The notes under the pieces: generated by a model
What the model was told of the DNA's origin: nothing
The model's database searches: none
What the model saw: the letters and a program-made list of their open reading frames with translations, nothing else
Program-made: the position numbers and the translations under genes
Shown: positions 45,523-53,298 of the stretch, one piece after another
Layout of the letters: the number at the start of each line of letters is the position of its first letter
How positions within the stretch are numbered: position 1 is the first letter of the stretch
Assembly (NCBI RefSeq): GCF_027938815.1
Contig: NZ_CP115913.1
Location: 3,630,001-3,694,000, forward strand
Source of the DNA: Oceanirhabdus sp. W0125-5
Lineage (GTDB): Bacteria; Bacillota; Clostridia; Clostridiales; Clostridiaceae
DNA: 64,000 bases
Reading direction: 5' to 3'

Positions 45523-46604
45523 TATCTATCCAAGCAAGAGAAACAAGGGTCTATACTAGCCACAATTAATCCTGCATCTGCTACAGAGTTTTCTCTAAGC
45601 ATTGCCGGAACAGTAGCTGCATTTTTAAAAGTAGGTACGTGAATATTAACTCTATGAGGGTTTTGTTTACCATTTGAAACTACATAGTAAGTAACCTCTC
45701 CTCTTGGTGCTTCTATTCTTACACAAGTCTCTCCAACTGGAACTTTAGGTAATTTCATTCCTAAATTCAACCCAGTATCAGGCATGTTCTTTGCAACCTG
45801 CCTTAAAATCTTTATACTCTCTTCTGATTCAAGTATTCTCACTAAAACTCTTGAGAAAATATCTCCATCATCAAATGAAATAGCTTTAAAATCAAAATCT
45901 TCATAACATATATAAGGGTCAATCTTTCTTACATCATCCTTAATTCCTGATGCTCTTCCATGAGGTCCACAAGCTCCATACAGCCATGCAACATCTCTTG
46001 GTAATACCCCAACCCCTTTTGTTCTTAATGCAGTAGTTTTGTCAGTTCCAAGAATATTCTTAATTTTCTTAAGAGGTTCTTCTAATTGATCTAACATTGT
46101 CAGAAGTAATTTTAACTGTTCATCAGTAAAATCTCTTCTAGCTCCTCCAACAATATTCATAGCATAGTTAACTCTGTTTCCTGTTAACATTTCTAACATT
46201 TCCATAACCTTCTCTCTTGCATCGAAGGTATACATAAATGCACTATCAAATCCAATTAAGTGCCCAACCAATCCTAGCCAAAGAAAGTGTGAATGCAGTC
46301 TCTCAAGTTCACAAATTGCAACTCTAACATATTGACCTCTTTTAGGCACTTCCATCCCTGCAATTTTCTCTAATGCTAAACAATAGGATAGTGCATGTGA
46401 ATGAGAACATATTCCACAAACTCTTTCTACTAAAGTAATAGTTTGAATATGATTTCTTTCTGTTGCTAATTTTTCAATTCCTCTATGATTATATCCAATA
46501 AAAACATCCGCATCTTTAATAACTTCACCTTCAGTATAAAGTTTTACATGAACTGGTTCTTCAAGAGCTGGATGATATGGTCCAATAGGTACCGTATAAC
46601 TCAT
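45522..46604 (-). CDS. mbhL: Mbh-type [NiFe] hydrogenase large subunit
   Basis: Catalytic subunit, 360 residues, NuoD-related group 4 enzyme. Both nickel-binding CxxC pairs are present: RVCGICSHSH (Cys 63 and 66) and DPCFSC (Cys 354 and 357). This marks a true [NiFe] hydrogenase rather than a cluster-less Mbx-like or complex I subunit. The protein ends at CLDR, three residues after the last cysteine. There is therefore no C-terminal peptide to remove, and no maturation protease is encoded nearby. AAAGGAG precedes the ATG. A 116-bp gap with a possible promoter separates it from mbhK. Confidence 0.95.
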   Translation of the reverse strand: MSYTVPIGPYHPALEEPVHVKLYTEGEVIKDADVFIGYNHRGIEKLATERNHIQTITLVERVCGICSHSHALSYCLALEKIAGMEVPKRGQYVRVAICELERLHSHFLWLGLVGHLIGFDSAFMYTFDAREKVMEMLEMLTGNRVNYAMNIVGGARRDFTDEQLKLLLTMLDQLEEPLKKIKNILGTDKTTALRTKGVGVLPRDVAWLYGACGPHGRASGIKDDVRKIDPYICYEDFDFKAISFDDGDIFSRVLVRILESEESIKILRQVAKNMPDTGLNLGMKLPKVPVGETCVRIEAPRGEVTYYVVSNGKQNPHRVNIHVPTFKNAATVPAMLRENSVADAGLIVASIDPCFSCLDR

Positions 46605-46664
46605 AACTCTTCTCCTTTCTAGGATAGCTAAACTACTTCAACTAATAAATTATATCTGTCCAAT

Positions 46665-46693
46665 ATTATTTGAACCCTTTAGATTTTTGACAA
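46665..46693 (-). promoter_or_regulatory. Possible internal promoter before mbhL
   Basis: Minus strand: TTGTCA (46693-46688), 17 bp, AATAAT (46670-46665), in the largest gap of the operon. The -35 also lies within TTTGTCAAA, as at 19320. Weak evidence. Confidence 0.35.
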
Positions 46694-46720
46694 ATATAAA
46701 TAAGTTTCACTATAGTTTAT

Positions 46721-47098
46721 CTATAGATTATTTTTTTCTCTTAACTCATTTAAAGGAACAACAAGAATCTGGCCAGTTCCATCGAAGTCTTCTGGTAAAA
46801 ACAATCTTCCTGACTTCTCTAATCCTTCAAATTCAATCTCCATCATTTCACAAATCTCTTCTTCACACCATTGAGCGGATCCTGCATACAAAGGTGTCAG
46901 CGAAGGGACAACCTTTTCGCCTTTTAAAAGATATGTTCTAATATGGCCGTCAATATCAAAGTTATATGCAACAACATTCTCACCTTTGTCATCAACATAG
47001 CCATTCATTATTACAAGTCTTCTTTCCTCTTTAAGGAATTTTTTAGCTAAAGGAATTAGTTCTTCAATTTTAATTTCTACAATTTCATTTTGAACCAT
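46721..47098 (-). CDS. mbhK: Mbh-type hydrogenase NuoC-like subunit
   Basis: 125-residue soluble subunit resembling the 30-kDa NuoC family. The middle carries DGHIRTYLLKGEKVVPSLTP then AGSAQWCEEEICEMMEIEFE, which parallels the conserved WxExExYDxxGI region. The C-terminus has FLPEDFDGTGQILVVP. It probably docks with the large subunit. GGAGGG precedes the ATG. Confidence 0.88.
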   Translation of the reverse strand: MVQNEIVEIKIEELIPLAKKFLKEERRLVIMNGYVDDKGENVVAYNFDIDGHIRTYLLKGEKVVPSLTPLYAGSAQWCEEEICEMMEIEFEGLEKSGRLFLPEDFDGTGQILVVPLNELREKNNL

Positions 47099-47164
47099 AA
47101 TCTACCCTCCTTATGATATTTAAAATATATTATTAACTACAAATAGTAGTAATAACCAAACAAA

Positions 47165-48160
47165 TTAACAGATTCTAGGAAGCATGTCATGTGTTAACTT
47201 ACCTAAGATTCTTCTTCCTCCAAATCTACTTTTAAAAAGCACCTTCCCTTGTTCTTCTTTGTTTACCTCTCCAATAATAGAAGCATTATTAAATTCATTA
47301 ATATTTTTAAGTTCACTAATAAATTCTTTTGCTACAGAACCATCTATAATGATTATTCCTTTACCTTCGTTTGCACTATATAAAGGATCTAATCCAAATA
47401 TTTCACAAGCACCTACTACTTTTTCATTCAAAGGTAATTTTTCTTCCATTATTGTGATTGAAATATCACTATTTTCAACAAATTCATTTAAAGTTGTTGC
47501 AACTCCCCCTCTAGTTGGATCTCTCATTATTCTAATGAATTCAGAGTATTTTTTTATAAGAGGAATTAATTTTACTAGGGACATACAATCTGATGATAGT
47601 TGACCTTCTAATAAATTCTCTCTTTCACAAAGTATTGATACCCCATGATCCCCTATATCCCCAGTAATAATTACAGCATCTCCTTCTTGAATATTATCTC
47701 TACTTAGATTCATGTTATCTATTCTTTCACCTATCCCTGAAGTATTAATATAAATGCCACTTCCATGCCCTTTATCTACAACTTTAGTGTCCCCAGTTAC
47801 CACCTTCACATCACATAAATTGCATGTAGTTTTTACACTCTCAATTATTCTTTGTAATTTCTCAATCTCATATCCTTCTTCCAGAATTATTGATAAGCTA
47901 AGATATTTAGGTATACATCCACCCATTACCAAATCATTTATAGTACCACAAACTGATAGCTTGCCTATATCTCCTCCATTAAAAAAATGAGGATAAATTA
48001 CAAAACTATCTGTAGTAAATCCATATTTATTGTCAACCAAAGCTGCATCATTCATATTTTCAAGAGTATTTCCGTTTATAGTTTTTAAAATTACATCATT
48101 AATAATCTTTGATGTCATTACTCCACCATTTCCATGAGCCATTGTTATACTTTCTTTCAT
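47165..48160 (-). CDS. hypE: Hydrogenase maturation protein HypE
   Basis: ATP-dependent dehydratase that makes the cyanide ligand from a carbamoyl group placed on its C-terminal cysteine by HypF. 331 residues, AIRS-like fold, with MAHGNGG near the start, TTDSFVIYPHFFNGGDIGKL near 54, MRDPTRGGVATTLNEF near 212, and a C-terminus ending in PRIC, so the acceptor Cys 331 is present. It lies 18 bp after hypD. Confidence 0.96.
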   Translation of the reverse strand: MKESITMAHGNGGVMTSKIINDVILKTINGNTLENMNDAALVDNKYGFTTDSFVIYPHFFNGGDIGKLSVCGTINDLVMGGCIPKYLSLSIILEEGYEIEKLQRIIESVKTTCNLCDVKVVTGDTKVVDKGHGSGIYINTSGIGERIDNMNLSRDNIQEGDAVIITGDIGDHGVSILCERENLLEGQLSSDCMSLVKLIPLIKKYSEFIRIMRDPTRGGVATTLNEFVENSDISITIMEEKLPLNEKVVGACEIFGLDPLYSANEGKGIIIIDGSVAKEFISELKNINEFNNASIIGEVNKEEQGKVLFKSRFGGRRILGKLTHDMLPRIC

Positions 48161-48178
48161 GTACTTACCTTCTCTCTG

Positions 48179-49237
48179 TTAAGAATTGTATTTATAGTAT
48201 GCAGCACAACTTCCTTCACTTGAAACCATACATGGTCCTACAGGATTTATTGGATTGCATATTTTACCAAAAAGCGGACATTCCTTTGGTTTTATCTTTC
48301 CTATCAAAACCTCCCCACACTTACAAGGTGATTTATTTAACTTATTCTCCTCTTTATACGGATAGAGTTTTTCTATATCATACTTACTCCATTTTTCTTT
48401 TAGCTTCATTCCACTATTAGGTATTTTCCCAATTCCTCTCCAAACATCATCTCTTGGTTCAAAAATTTCATTATATATCTTTACAGCAGCAATATTACCT
48501 TCTTTGCTTGCTAAACTTTTATATGCATTTCCTAACCTTTTATTATCATTCTTAATATTCTGAATCATTTGAAAAAGCCCATATATAACTTCTTCTCCTC
48601 TAAATCCTACTATACTACTAAAACAATTATACTTTTCTAAAAATTCAAAACCTTTTTCACCTATTATGGTTGCAACATGTCCCGGTATTATAAAGCCATC
48701 AATCTTTAAATCTTTATGACTTAGAACCGCTTCCATTACCGGTTTAACCAATTTATGAACTGAAAAAACTTTAAAGTTATCAAGTTCCAGTTTATGAGCT
48801 TCTAAAATTGCTGCAGCAGTTGCTGGAATAGTTGTTTCAAAACCAATCCCTAAAAAAACCACTAACTTATCAGGATTTTCAACTGCAATTTCTACTGCAT
48901 CAATGGAAGAATAAATTATTCTCACATCAGCCCCTGAACTTTTAGCTTTTATCAAAGAGATTGAGGGATCACTCCCAGGTACCCTGATCATATCACCATA
49001 GGTTGTAATAATAATATTTTCTTTTAATGCTAGTTCAAAAATATAATCAATATGACCATTATCAGTAACACATACTGGACATCCAGGTCCGGAAATAAGA
49101 TTGATATTTTCAGTTATAATATCCCTTATTCCATTTTTACAAATTGACATAGTGTGTGTTCCACATACCTCCATAATATTAACTTTTTTATTTAAAGAAT
49201 TTATTTCATGGAGCATTCTATCAATATTCTGATCCAT
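48179..49237 (-). CDS. hypD: Hydrogenase maturation protein HypD
   Basis: Iron-sulfur scaffold on which the Fe(CN)2CO unit is built, together with HypC and HypE. 352 residues. MEVCGTHTMSICKNGI near 22 and GPGCPVCVTD near 51 hold the catalytic cysteines; VFLGIGFETTIPATAAA near 152 is conserved; the C-terminal cysteines (CKCGEVL, CPLFGKIC) bind a 4Fe-4S cluster. It lies three bases after the hypC stop. Confidence 0.96.
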   Translation of the reverse strand: MDQNIDRMLHEINSLNKKVNIMEVCGTHTMSICKNGIRDIITENINLISGPGCPVCVTDNGHIDYIFELALKENIIITTYGDMIRVPGSDPSISLIKAKSSGADVRIIYSSIDAVEIAVENPDKLVVFLGIGFETTIPATAAAILEAHKLELDNFKVFSVHKLVKPVMEAVLSHKDLKIDGFIIPGHVATIIGEKGFEFLEKYNCFSSIVGFRGEEVIYGLFQMIQNIKNDNKRLGNAYKSLASKEGNIAAVKIYNEIFEPRDDVWRGIGKIPNSGMKLKEKWSKYDIEKLYPYKEENKLNKSPCKCGEVLIGKIKPKECPLFGKICNPINPVGPCMVSSEGSCAAYYKYNS

Positions 49238-49240
49238 GTT

Positions 49241-49483
49241 CTATCTCCTCTCTTTTTGAAGTTCTATTATCTTCTCGTCTAATTCCTCGAGAGCTTTCTT
49301 TATTTCATTTGCAGTATCTTGACTTATTCTTTCAATAGCAAATCCTGCATGAACCATAACATAATCCCCTAAATTCACTTCTTTCAAGTAATCTAGTCTG
49401 AATTTTTTTATAATTCCGTTAATTTCCCCTACACCATTTTTATCATTAATTTCTATAACCTTTAATGGTACCCCTAGACACAT
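49241..49483 (-). CDS. hypC: Hydrogenase maturation chaperone HypC
   Basis: Small chaperone that carries the iron unit to the large subunit. The essential N-terminal Met-Cys must be exact, so the start is the ATG at 49483 (MCLGVPLKVIEI; GAGGAG eight bases upstream), not the frame opening at 49498. It has 80 residues, with LGDYVMVHAGFAIERI in the middle. First gene of the hydrogenase locus. No hypF is encoded in the window. Confidence 0.95.
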   Translation of the reverse strand: MCLGVPLKVIEINDKNGVGEINGIIKKFRLDYLKEVNLGDYVMVHAGFAIERISQDTANEIKKALEELDEKIIELQKERR

Positions 49484-49719
49484 ATTACCACTCCTCATAT
49501 GCTTTCAACACTATTACCAATTTACAGCAATAAAGTGTTTTTTATCCTTTTATTACCTATATAATACCATATTTTTTTCTTAAAAGTAATCAAAGATAAG
49601 AAAATAACAATCTTTTTATATTTTTGTATAAGTATTACAATGATAGCATAATTATATATTTTTTCTATATTTATTACATTGATTCAAATCACTTTTAAAA
49701 ATAAAATAATCACAGTTAC

Positions 49720-49748
49720 TTGTAGTAAATTGGAATATACTATATAAT
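49720..49748 (+). promoter_or_regulatory. Putative promoter of the 49834 gene
   Basis: TTGTAG at 49720, 17 bp, TATAAT at 49743-49748, about 85 bp before the ATG. The rest of 49484-49719 is AT-rich; the divergent hyp promoter must lie there, but I could not settle on a -10/-35 pair. Confidence 0.55.
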
Positions 49749-49833
49749 ATTAGATAGGTATTATATACTTAAACTATTTATAATTAAAGTAAAGTTTAAT
49801 ATAATAAAATTTAACTATGAAAGGAAGATCATA

Positions 49834-50259
49834 ATGGGTTTTAAAGAATCTGTATCTCAAAAATATGCAGAAACTTTTTACGAAAAGAATAAGGATAGAT
49901 TAGCACAAGTACAAGGTAAGATACTTCAGTGTAAGGTAGAAAGAAAAACAGTTCTTTGGATTTTTCATAAATTAGCAGCTACTATATTAGTTAAGCCAGC
50001 TGGAAGCAGAAATATCGTAAAATGTGAGTACATAAAAAAAAGATGGTTTAAACCAGTGAATTTCATTCAAGTTTCTCAAGGACACTCTGTAATAATTCAA
50101 GGTTTAAAAGGTAAAAAAGATAAAAAAGGTAAATCAAAAGTCAATAGAGAAGTTATTTCAATTATGAACATAAGAAATCTAACTACAAAAGCTGATTTAA
50201 TACCTATAAATGATGGTAATATGAAGGTTCAGAAAGTTAGGGATAAAAGATTTAAATAA
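49834..50259 (+). CDS. Basic hypothetical protein, unknown family
   Basis: 141 residues, strongly basic with many lysines (GLKGKKDKKGKSKVNREV). No membrane span, signal peptide or cysteine-rich motif. The middle KTVLWIFHKLAATILVKP stretch is the only hydrophobic part. The mixed strand/loop look could fit nucleic-acid or ribosome binding, but I do not recognise a family. GGAAG precedes the ATG. It has its own likely promoter and a strong terminator. Confidence 0.7.
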   Translation: MGFKESVSQKYAETFYEKNKDRLAQVQGKILQCKVERKTVLWIFHKLAATILVKPAGSRNIVKCEYIKKRWFKPVNFIQVSQGHSVIIQGLKGKKDKKGKSKVNREVISIMNIRNLTTKADLIPINDGNMKVQKVRDKRFK

Positions 50260-50287
50260 AAAAGGTACGCGATTGCGTACCTTTTTT
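50258..50287 (+). terminator. Terminator after the 49834 gene
   Basis: Thirteen-bp perfect stem AAAAAAGGTACGC/GCGTACCTTTTTT with GATT loop, overlapping the stop codon. It is symmetrical, so it could act in both directions. Confidence 0.93.
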
Positions 50288-50288
50288 C

Positions 50289-50534
50289 AGTTGACAGTGG
50301 AAAGTTGACAATTGACAACGTAGGATGTTTCTACTCACGCAGAAACTACATTTTATTGTTCTAAAGAACAAATAGTTTTAACTCATTTTATCTTTGGATA
50401 AAATATTGTATTTTAATTACAATGCTTATTTCAAAATAAGCGAGTAACTCCCTATTGTTCGCAGCACAGTATAATTAAAATTTCTCGAAGAGAAATATCC
50501 ATCGTTGTCCGTTGTCCACTTTCAATTTTCAATT
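50289..50534. repeat. Dispersed multi-hairpin repeat, units 6 and 7 as a head-to-head pair
   Basis: Plus unit: TTGACAGTGGAAAGTTGACA heptamers, AACGTAGGATG, hairpin 1, ATTGTTC-TAAA-GAACAA, TTTTATC/GATAAAA, then ATTGTA/TACAAT shared with the minus unit. Minus unit: AACGATGGAT, ATTTCTC/GAGAAAT, GCTTATTT/AAATAAGC. The pair exactly fills the space between two terminators. Confidence 0.88.
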
Positions 50535-50535
50535 T

Positions 50536-50559
50536 AAAAAGCACCCTAAGGTGCTTTTT
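50536..50559 (-). terminator. Terminator of the Ca2+ ATPase gene
   Basis: AAAAAGCACC/GGTGCTTTTT, CTAA loop; it overlaps the last bases of the gene. Perfect 10-bp stem with T-run. Confidence 0.9.
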
Positions 50560-53107
50560 ATCTTTTATCAAAAAGTGAGAAAAGATTGTTTATGAAGGCA
50601 ATAATATTTGAATAGAAAATAATAATCAGCCATTGTGGATGAGATAATCCTACTGTATGGAAAATTGACTGCATAAATGGATTATATATTATTAATAGTA
50701 ACATTAGTAATGATATAAAAACAGCACCAAGTAAAGCTTTATTTCCTAATACGTTTATACTAAACAATGTTTTATTTTCTGATCTACATTCAAATACATG
50801 TAGTAATTGTGAGATAATCAATGTTCCTAAAGCAATTGTTCTGCTTGTTTCTATAGTCATACCAAATAGTTGGGCAGTAATAAACGCTAATACTGTACAT
50901 ATACCTATTAATGTTCCTCTAATGAATATTTTTTCTTTTAATCCTCTTGCAAAAATACTTTCTTTACTGCTTCGTGGCTTTCTTAACATTACATCCTCTT
51001 CTGCTCCATCAATACCTAGTGCTAAAGCTGGTAGTCCATCTGTTGCCAAATTAACGAAAAGTATTTGAATCGGTAATAATGGCGATTTCAAGTAGAAGAT
51101 TGATGCTAAAAACATTGTAAGTATTTCTCCTAGATTACATGATAATAGATACCTAATAAATTTTCTAATATTATCATATATTTTACGTCCTTCTTCTACA
51201 GAGGAAACAATTGTTGAGAAATTATCATCAAGGAGAATCATTGCTGATGCCTCTTTTGTAACATCAGTACCGTTTATCCCCATTGATATTCCAATATCCG
51301 CTTCTTTTACTGCTGGAGCATCATTAACCCCATCTCCAGTCATTGCAACAATTTCACCTTTACGCTTAAATGCCTTTACAATTCTAAGTTTATGTTCAGG
51401 GTTTACCCTTGCAAATACTTTTATATTGTCTAGCTTTTTCTCAAGCTCAACCTCGCTCATAACCTCTAAATCTGCTCCAGTAAGAACCTCATCTAGTGAT
51501 TTACACAGTGAAAGTTCTTTACCTATGAAATAAGCTGTTTTTTTATGATCTCCTGTTATCATAACTACAGAAATACCAGCCTCTTTACACCTTTTAACTG
51601 ATTTCTTTGCTTCAGCTCTTAGTGGGTCTTTCATTGCAGCTATTCCAACAAAAATAAGCTTTTCTTCTATACTTTCATTCAGATTATTTACGTTATACTT
51701 AATAGCTCCACCTATACATCTTAAACCTTCACCTGCGAAGTCATCTATTGTCTTTAATATTTGTCTTTTATATTCTAAAGTAAGCTCTCTTTCTTTTCCA
51801 TCTATATAAATTCTATCACACTTATGAATTATCTTTTCAGGTGCACCCTTTATATATGCGGTTTTCTTTCCTCCAAGCTCTGTAACAACACTCATCATTT
51901 TTCTAGAGGAGTCAAATGGAATATCATATATTCTTTTTTCAATAGCTAATGTTGATTTTAGTGTTTCCACTTTATTATAGAAGGGTTTTATTAACCCTGT
52001 TTCTGTTGGGTCACCTGTTACTGCATGTTCAACTTTTCGTTTCATAAAACTGAAATTACAATCATTACAGTATGTAAAAATTTTCTTAAGTACAGTTAGC
52101 TCATTAAATCCATCACTATATACCCTTCCAGAACAAAATATTTTTTGAACCTTCATCTTATTCTCAGTTAAAGTCCCTGTTTTATCACTACAAATTACGG
52201 AAGTGCATCCTAAGGTTTCTACTGCATGGAGTTTTCGTACTAATGCATTACGCTTTAACATTCTAGATACCCCTAACGCCAATGATACAGTAACTATAGC
52301 CACTAACCCTTCAGGTATTGCTGCAACAGCTAAACTTACGCCAGTTAAAAGCATTTGAGTAGGGTCTTGTCCCCTATATATGCCTAGTGCACTTACTATT
52401 ACACAGATAACAATACACAGGTATACCATAATTTTGCCAAGTTGATTTAATCTTTTCTTTAATGGAGATTTGTCTTCATCAATACTATTCAACATGTGAG
52501 CTATTTTTCCCATCTCTGTGTTCATTCCTGTTTCAATAACCTTAGCTCTAGCTTTTCCTTTTAAAACTACGGTCCCCATAAAAATTATGTTCTTACCTTT
52601 ATTTGAATTTTTGTTTACCCCTACTGATTCCCCAGTTAATAAAGATTCATCAACGGTTACACCACTAGAATATGTAATTACGCAGTCTGCTGGAATTCTA
52701 TCTCCTGTTTCTAGAATAATTATATCTCCTGGTACAAGTTCTTCAGAATTAATTACCTTGATAGCTCCATTTCTTATAACCTTTGAAGTAGGTGCCGCCA
52801 ATGTTTTTAATGCCTCTAAAGCTTTTTCCGTTCTAAACTCCTGCACAAACCCTAAAATAGCATTCATAAACACAATAATTATTATAGTTAATGCATCTGC
52901 TCTATCCCCTACAATTCCTGAAATTACAGTAGCCCCAAGTAAAACCCATATTATTACATCATTAAATTGATCTAAAAAGATTTTAATTGGAGATAACTTC
53001 TTTTTCTTTTTAATTGTATTCATACCATATCTTTCTTGCCTTAATTTGACTTCTGAATTTGAAAGCCCATGATCTTCCTTAAATGTTTCTGTGGTTTTAT
53101 GTATCAA
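50558..53107 (-). CDS. P-type Ca2+-transporting ATPase
   Basis: Type II (SERCA/PMCA-like) P-type ATPase that exports calcium at the cost of ATP. 849 residues. The phosphorylated aspartate is in CSDKTGTLTENKM near 317. Other marks are LTGESVGVNK (actuator region near 155), IPEGLVAIVTVSLA in M4 with the calcium-binding glutamate, and MTGDGVNDAPAVKEAD at the hinge. It has about ten spans. The start is TTG at 53107 with AAGGAGGG six bases upstream; no ATG is placed as well. It is divergent from the pyrophosphatase gene. Confidence 0.93.
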   Translation of the reverse strand: MIHKTTETFKEDHGLSNSEVKLRQERYGMNTIKKKKKLSPIKIFLDQFNDVIIWVLLGATVISGIVGDRADALTIIIIVFMNAILGFVQEFRTEKALEALKTLAAPTSKVIRNGAIKVINSEELVPGDIIILETGDRIPADCVITYSSGVTVDESLLTGESVGVNKNSNKGKNIIFMGTVVLKGKARAKVIETGMNTEMGKIAHMLNSIDEDKSPLKKRLNQLGKIMVYLCIVICVIVSALGIYRGQDPTQMLLTGVSLAVAAIPEGLVAIVTVSLALGVSRMLKRNALVRKLHAVETLGCTSVICSDKTGTLTENKMKVQKIFCSGRVYSDGFNELTVLKKIFTYCNDCNFSFMKRKVEHAVTGDPTETGLIKPFYNKVETLKSTLAIEKRIYDIPFDSSRKMMSVVTELGGKKTAYIKGAPEKIIHKCDRIYIDGKERELTLEYKRQILKTIDDFAGEGLRCIGGAIKYNVNNLNESIEEKLIFVGIAAMKDPLRAEAKKSVKRCKEAGISVVMITGDHKKTAYFIGKELSLCKSLDEVLTGADLEVMSEVELEKKLDNIKVFARVNPEHKLRIVKAFKRKGEIVAMTGDGVNDAPAVKEADIGISMGINGTDVTKEASAMILLDDNFSTIVSSVEEGRKIYDNIRKFIRYLLSCNLGEILTMFLASIFYLKSPLLPIQILFVNLATDGLPALALGIDGAEEDVMLRKPRSSKESIFARGLKEKIFIRGTLIGICTVLAFITAQLFGMTIETSRTIALGTLIISQLLHVFECRSENKTLFSINVLGNKALLGAVFISLLMLLLIIYNPFMQSIFHTVGLSHPQWLIIIFYSNIIAFINNLFSLFDKR

Positions 53108-53298
53108 TTCTTTCCCTCCTTATCATCTCTAGATTTTCATAATTCATAAAATATATATGAAATAACTGATACTTTTATGCTTTTATATTTGCTCCTTTCA
53201 AAATTTCCTTTACTAAAATCTATATTAAATATAAAATATACTTATTGGAAAACTATAGATAAAGTTTTTTTTATTATAACGAAGGAGGGAATTATTAG

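Noticed and set aside
45522..46604. Complex I-like or Mbx-type subunit rather than hydrogenase
   Set aside because: Both nickel-binding CxxC pairs are intact and all of hypA-E are beside it.
49499..49719. A Rex or FNR-type operator controlling the hydrogenase operon
   Set aside because: I found A/T-rich half-matches only and no full palindrome, nor a convincing promoter, so no redox regulator site is claimed.
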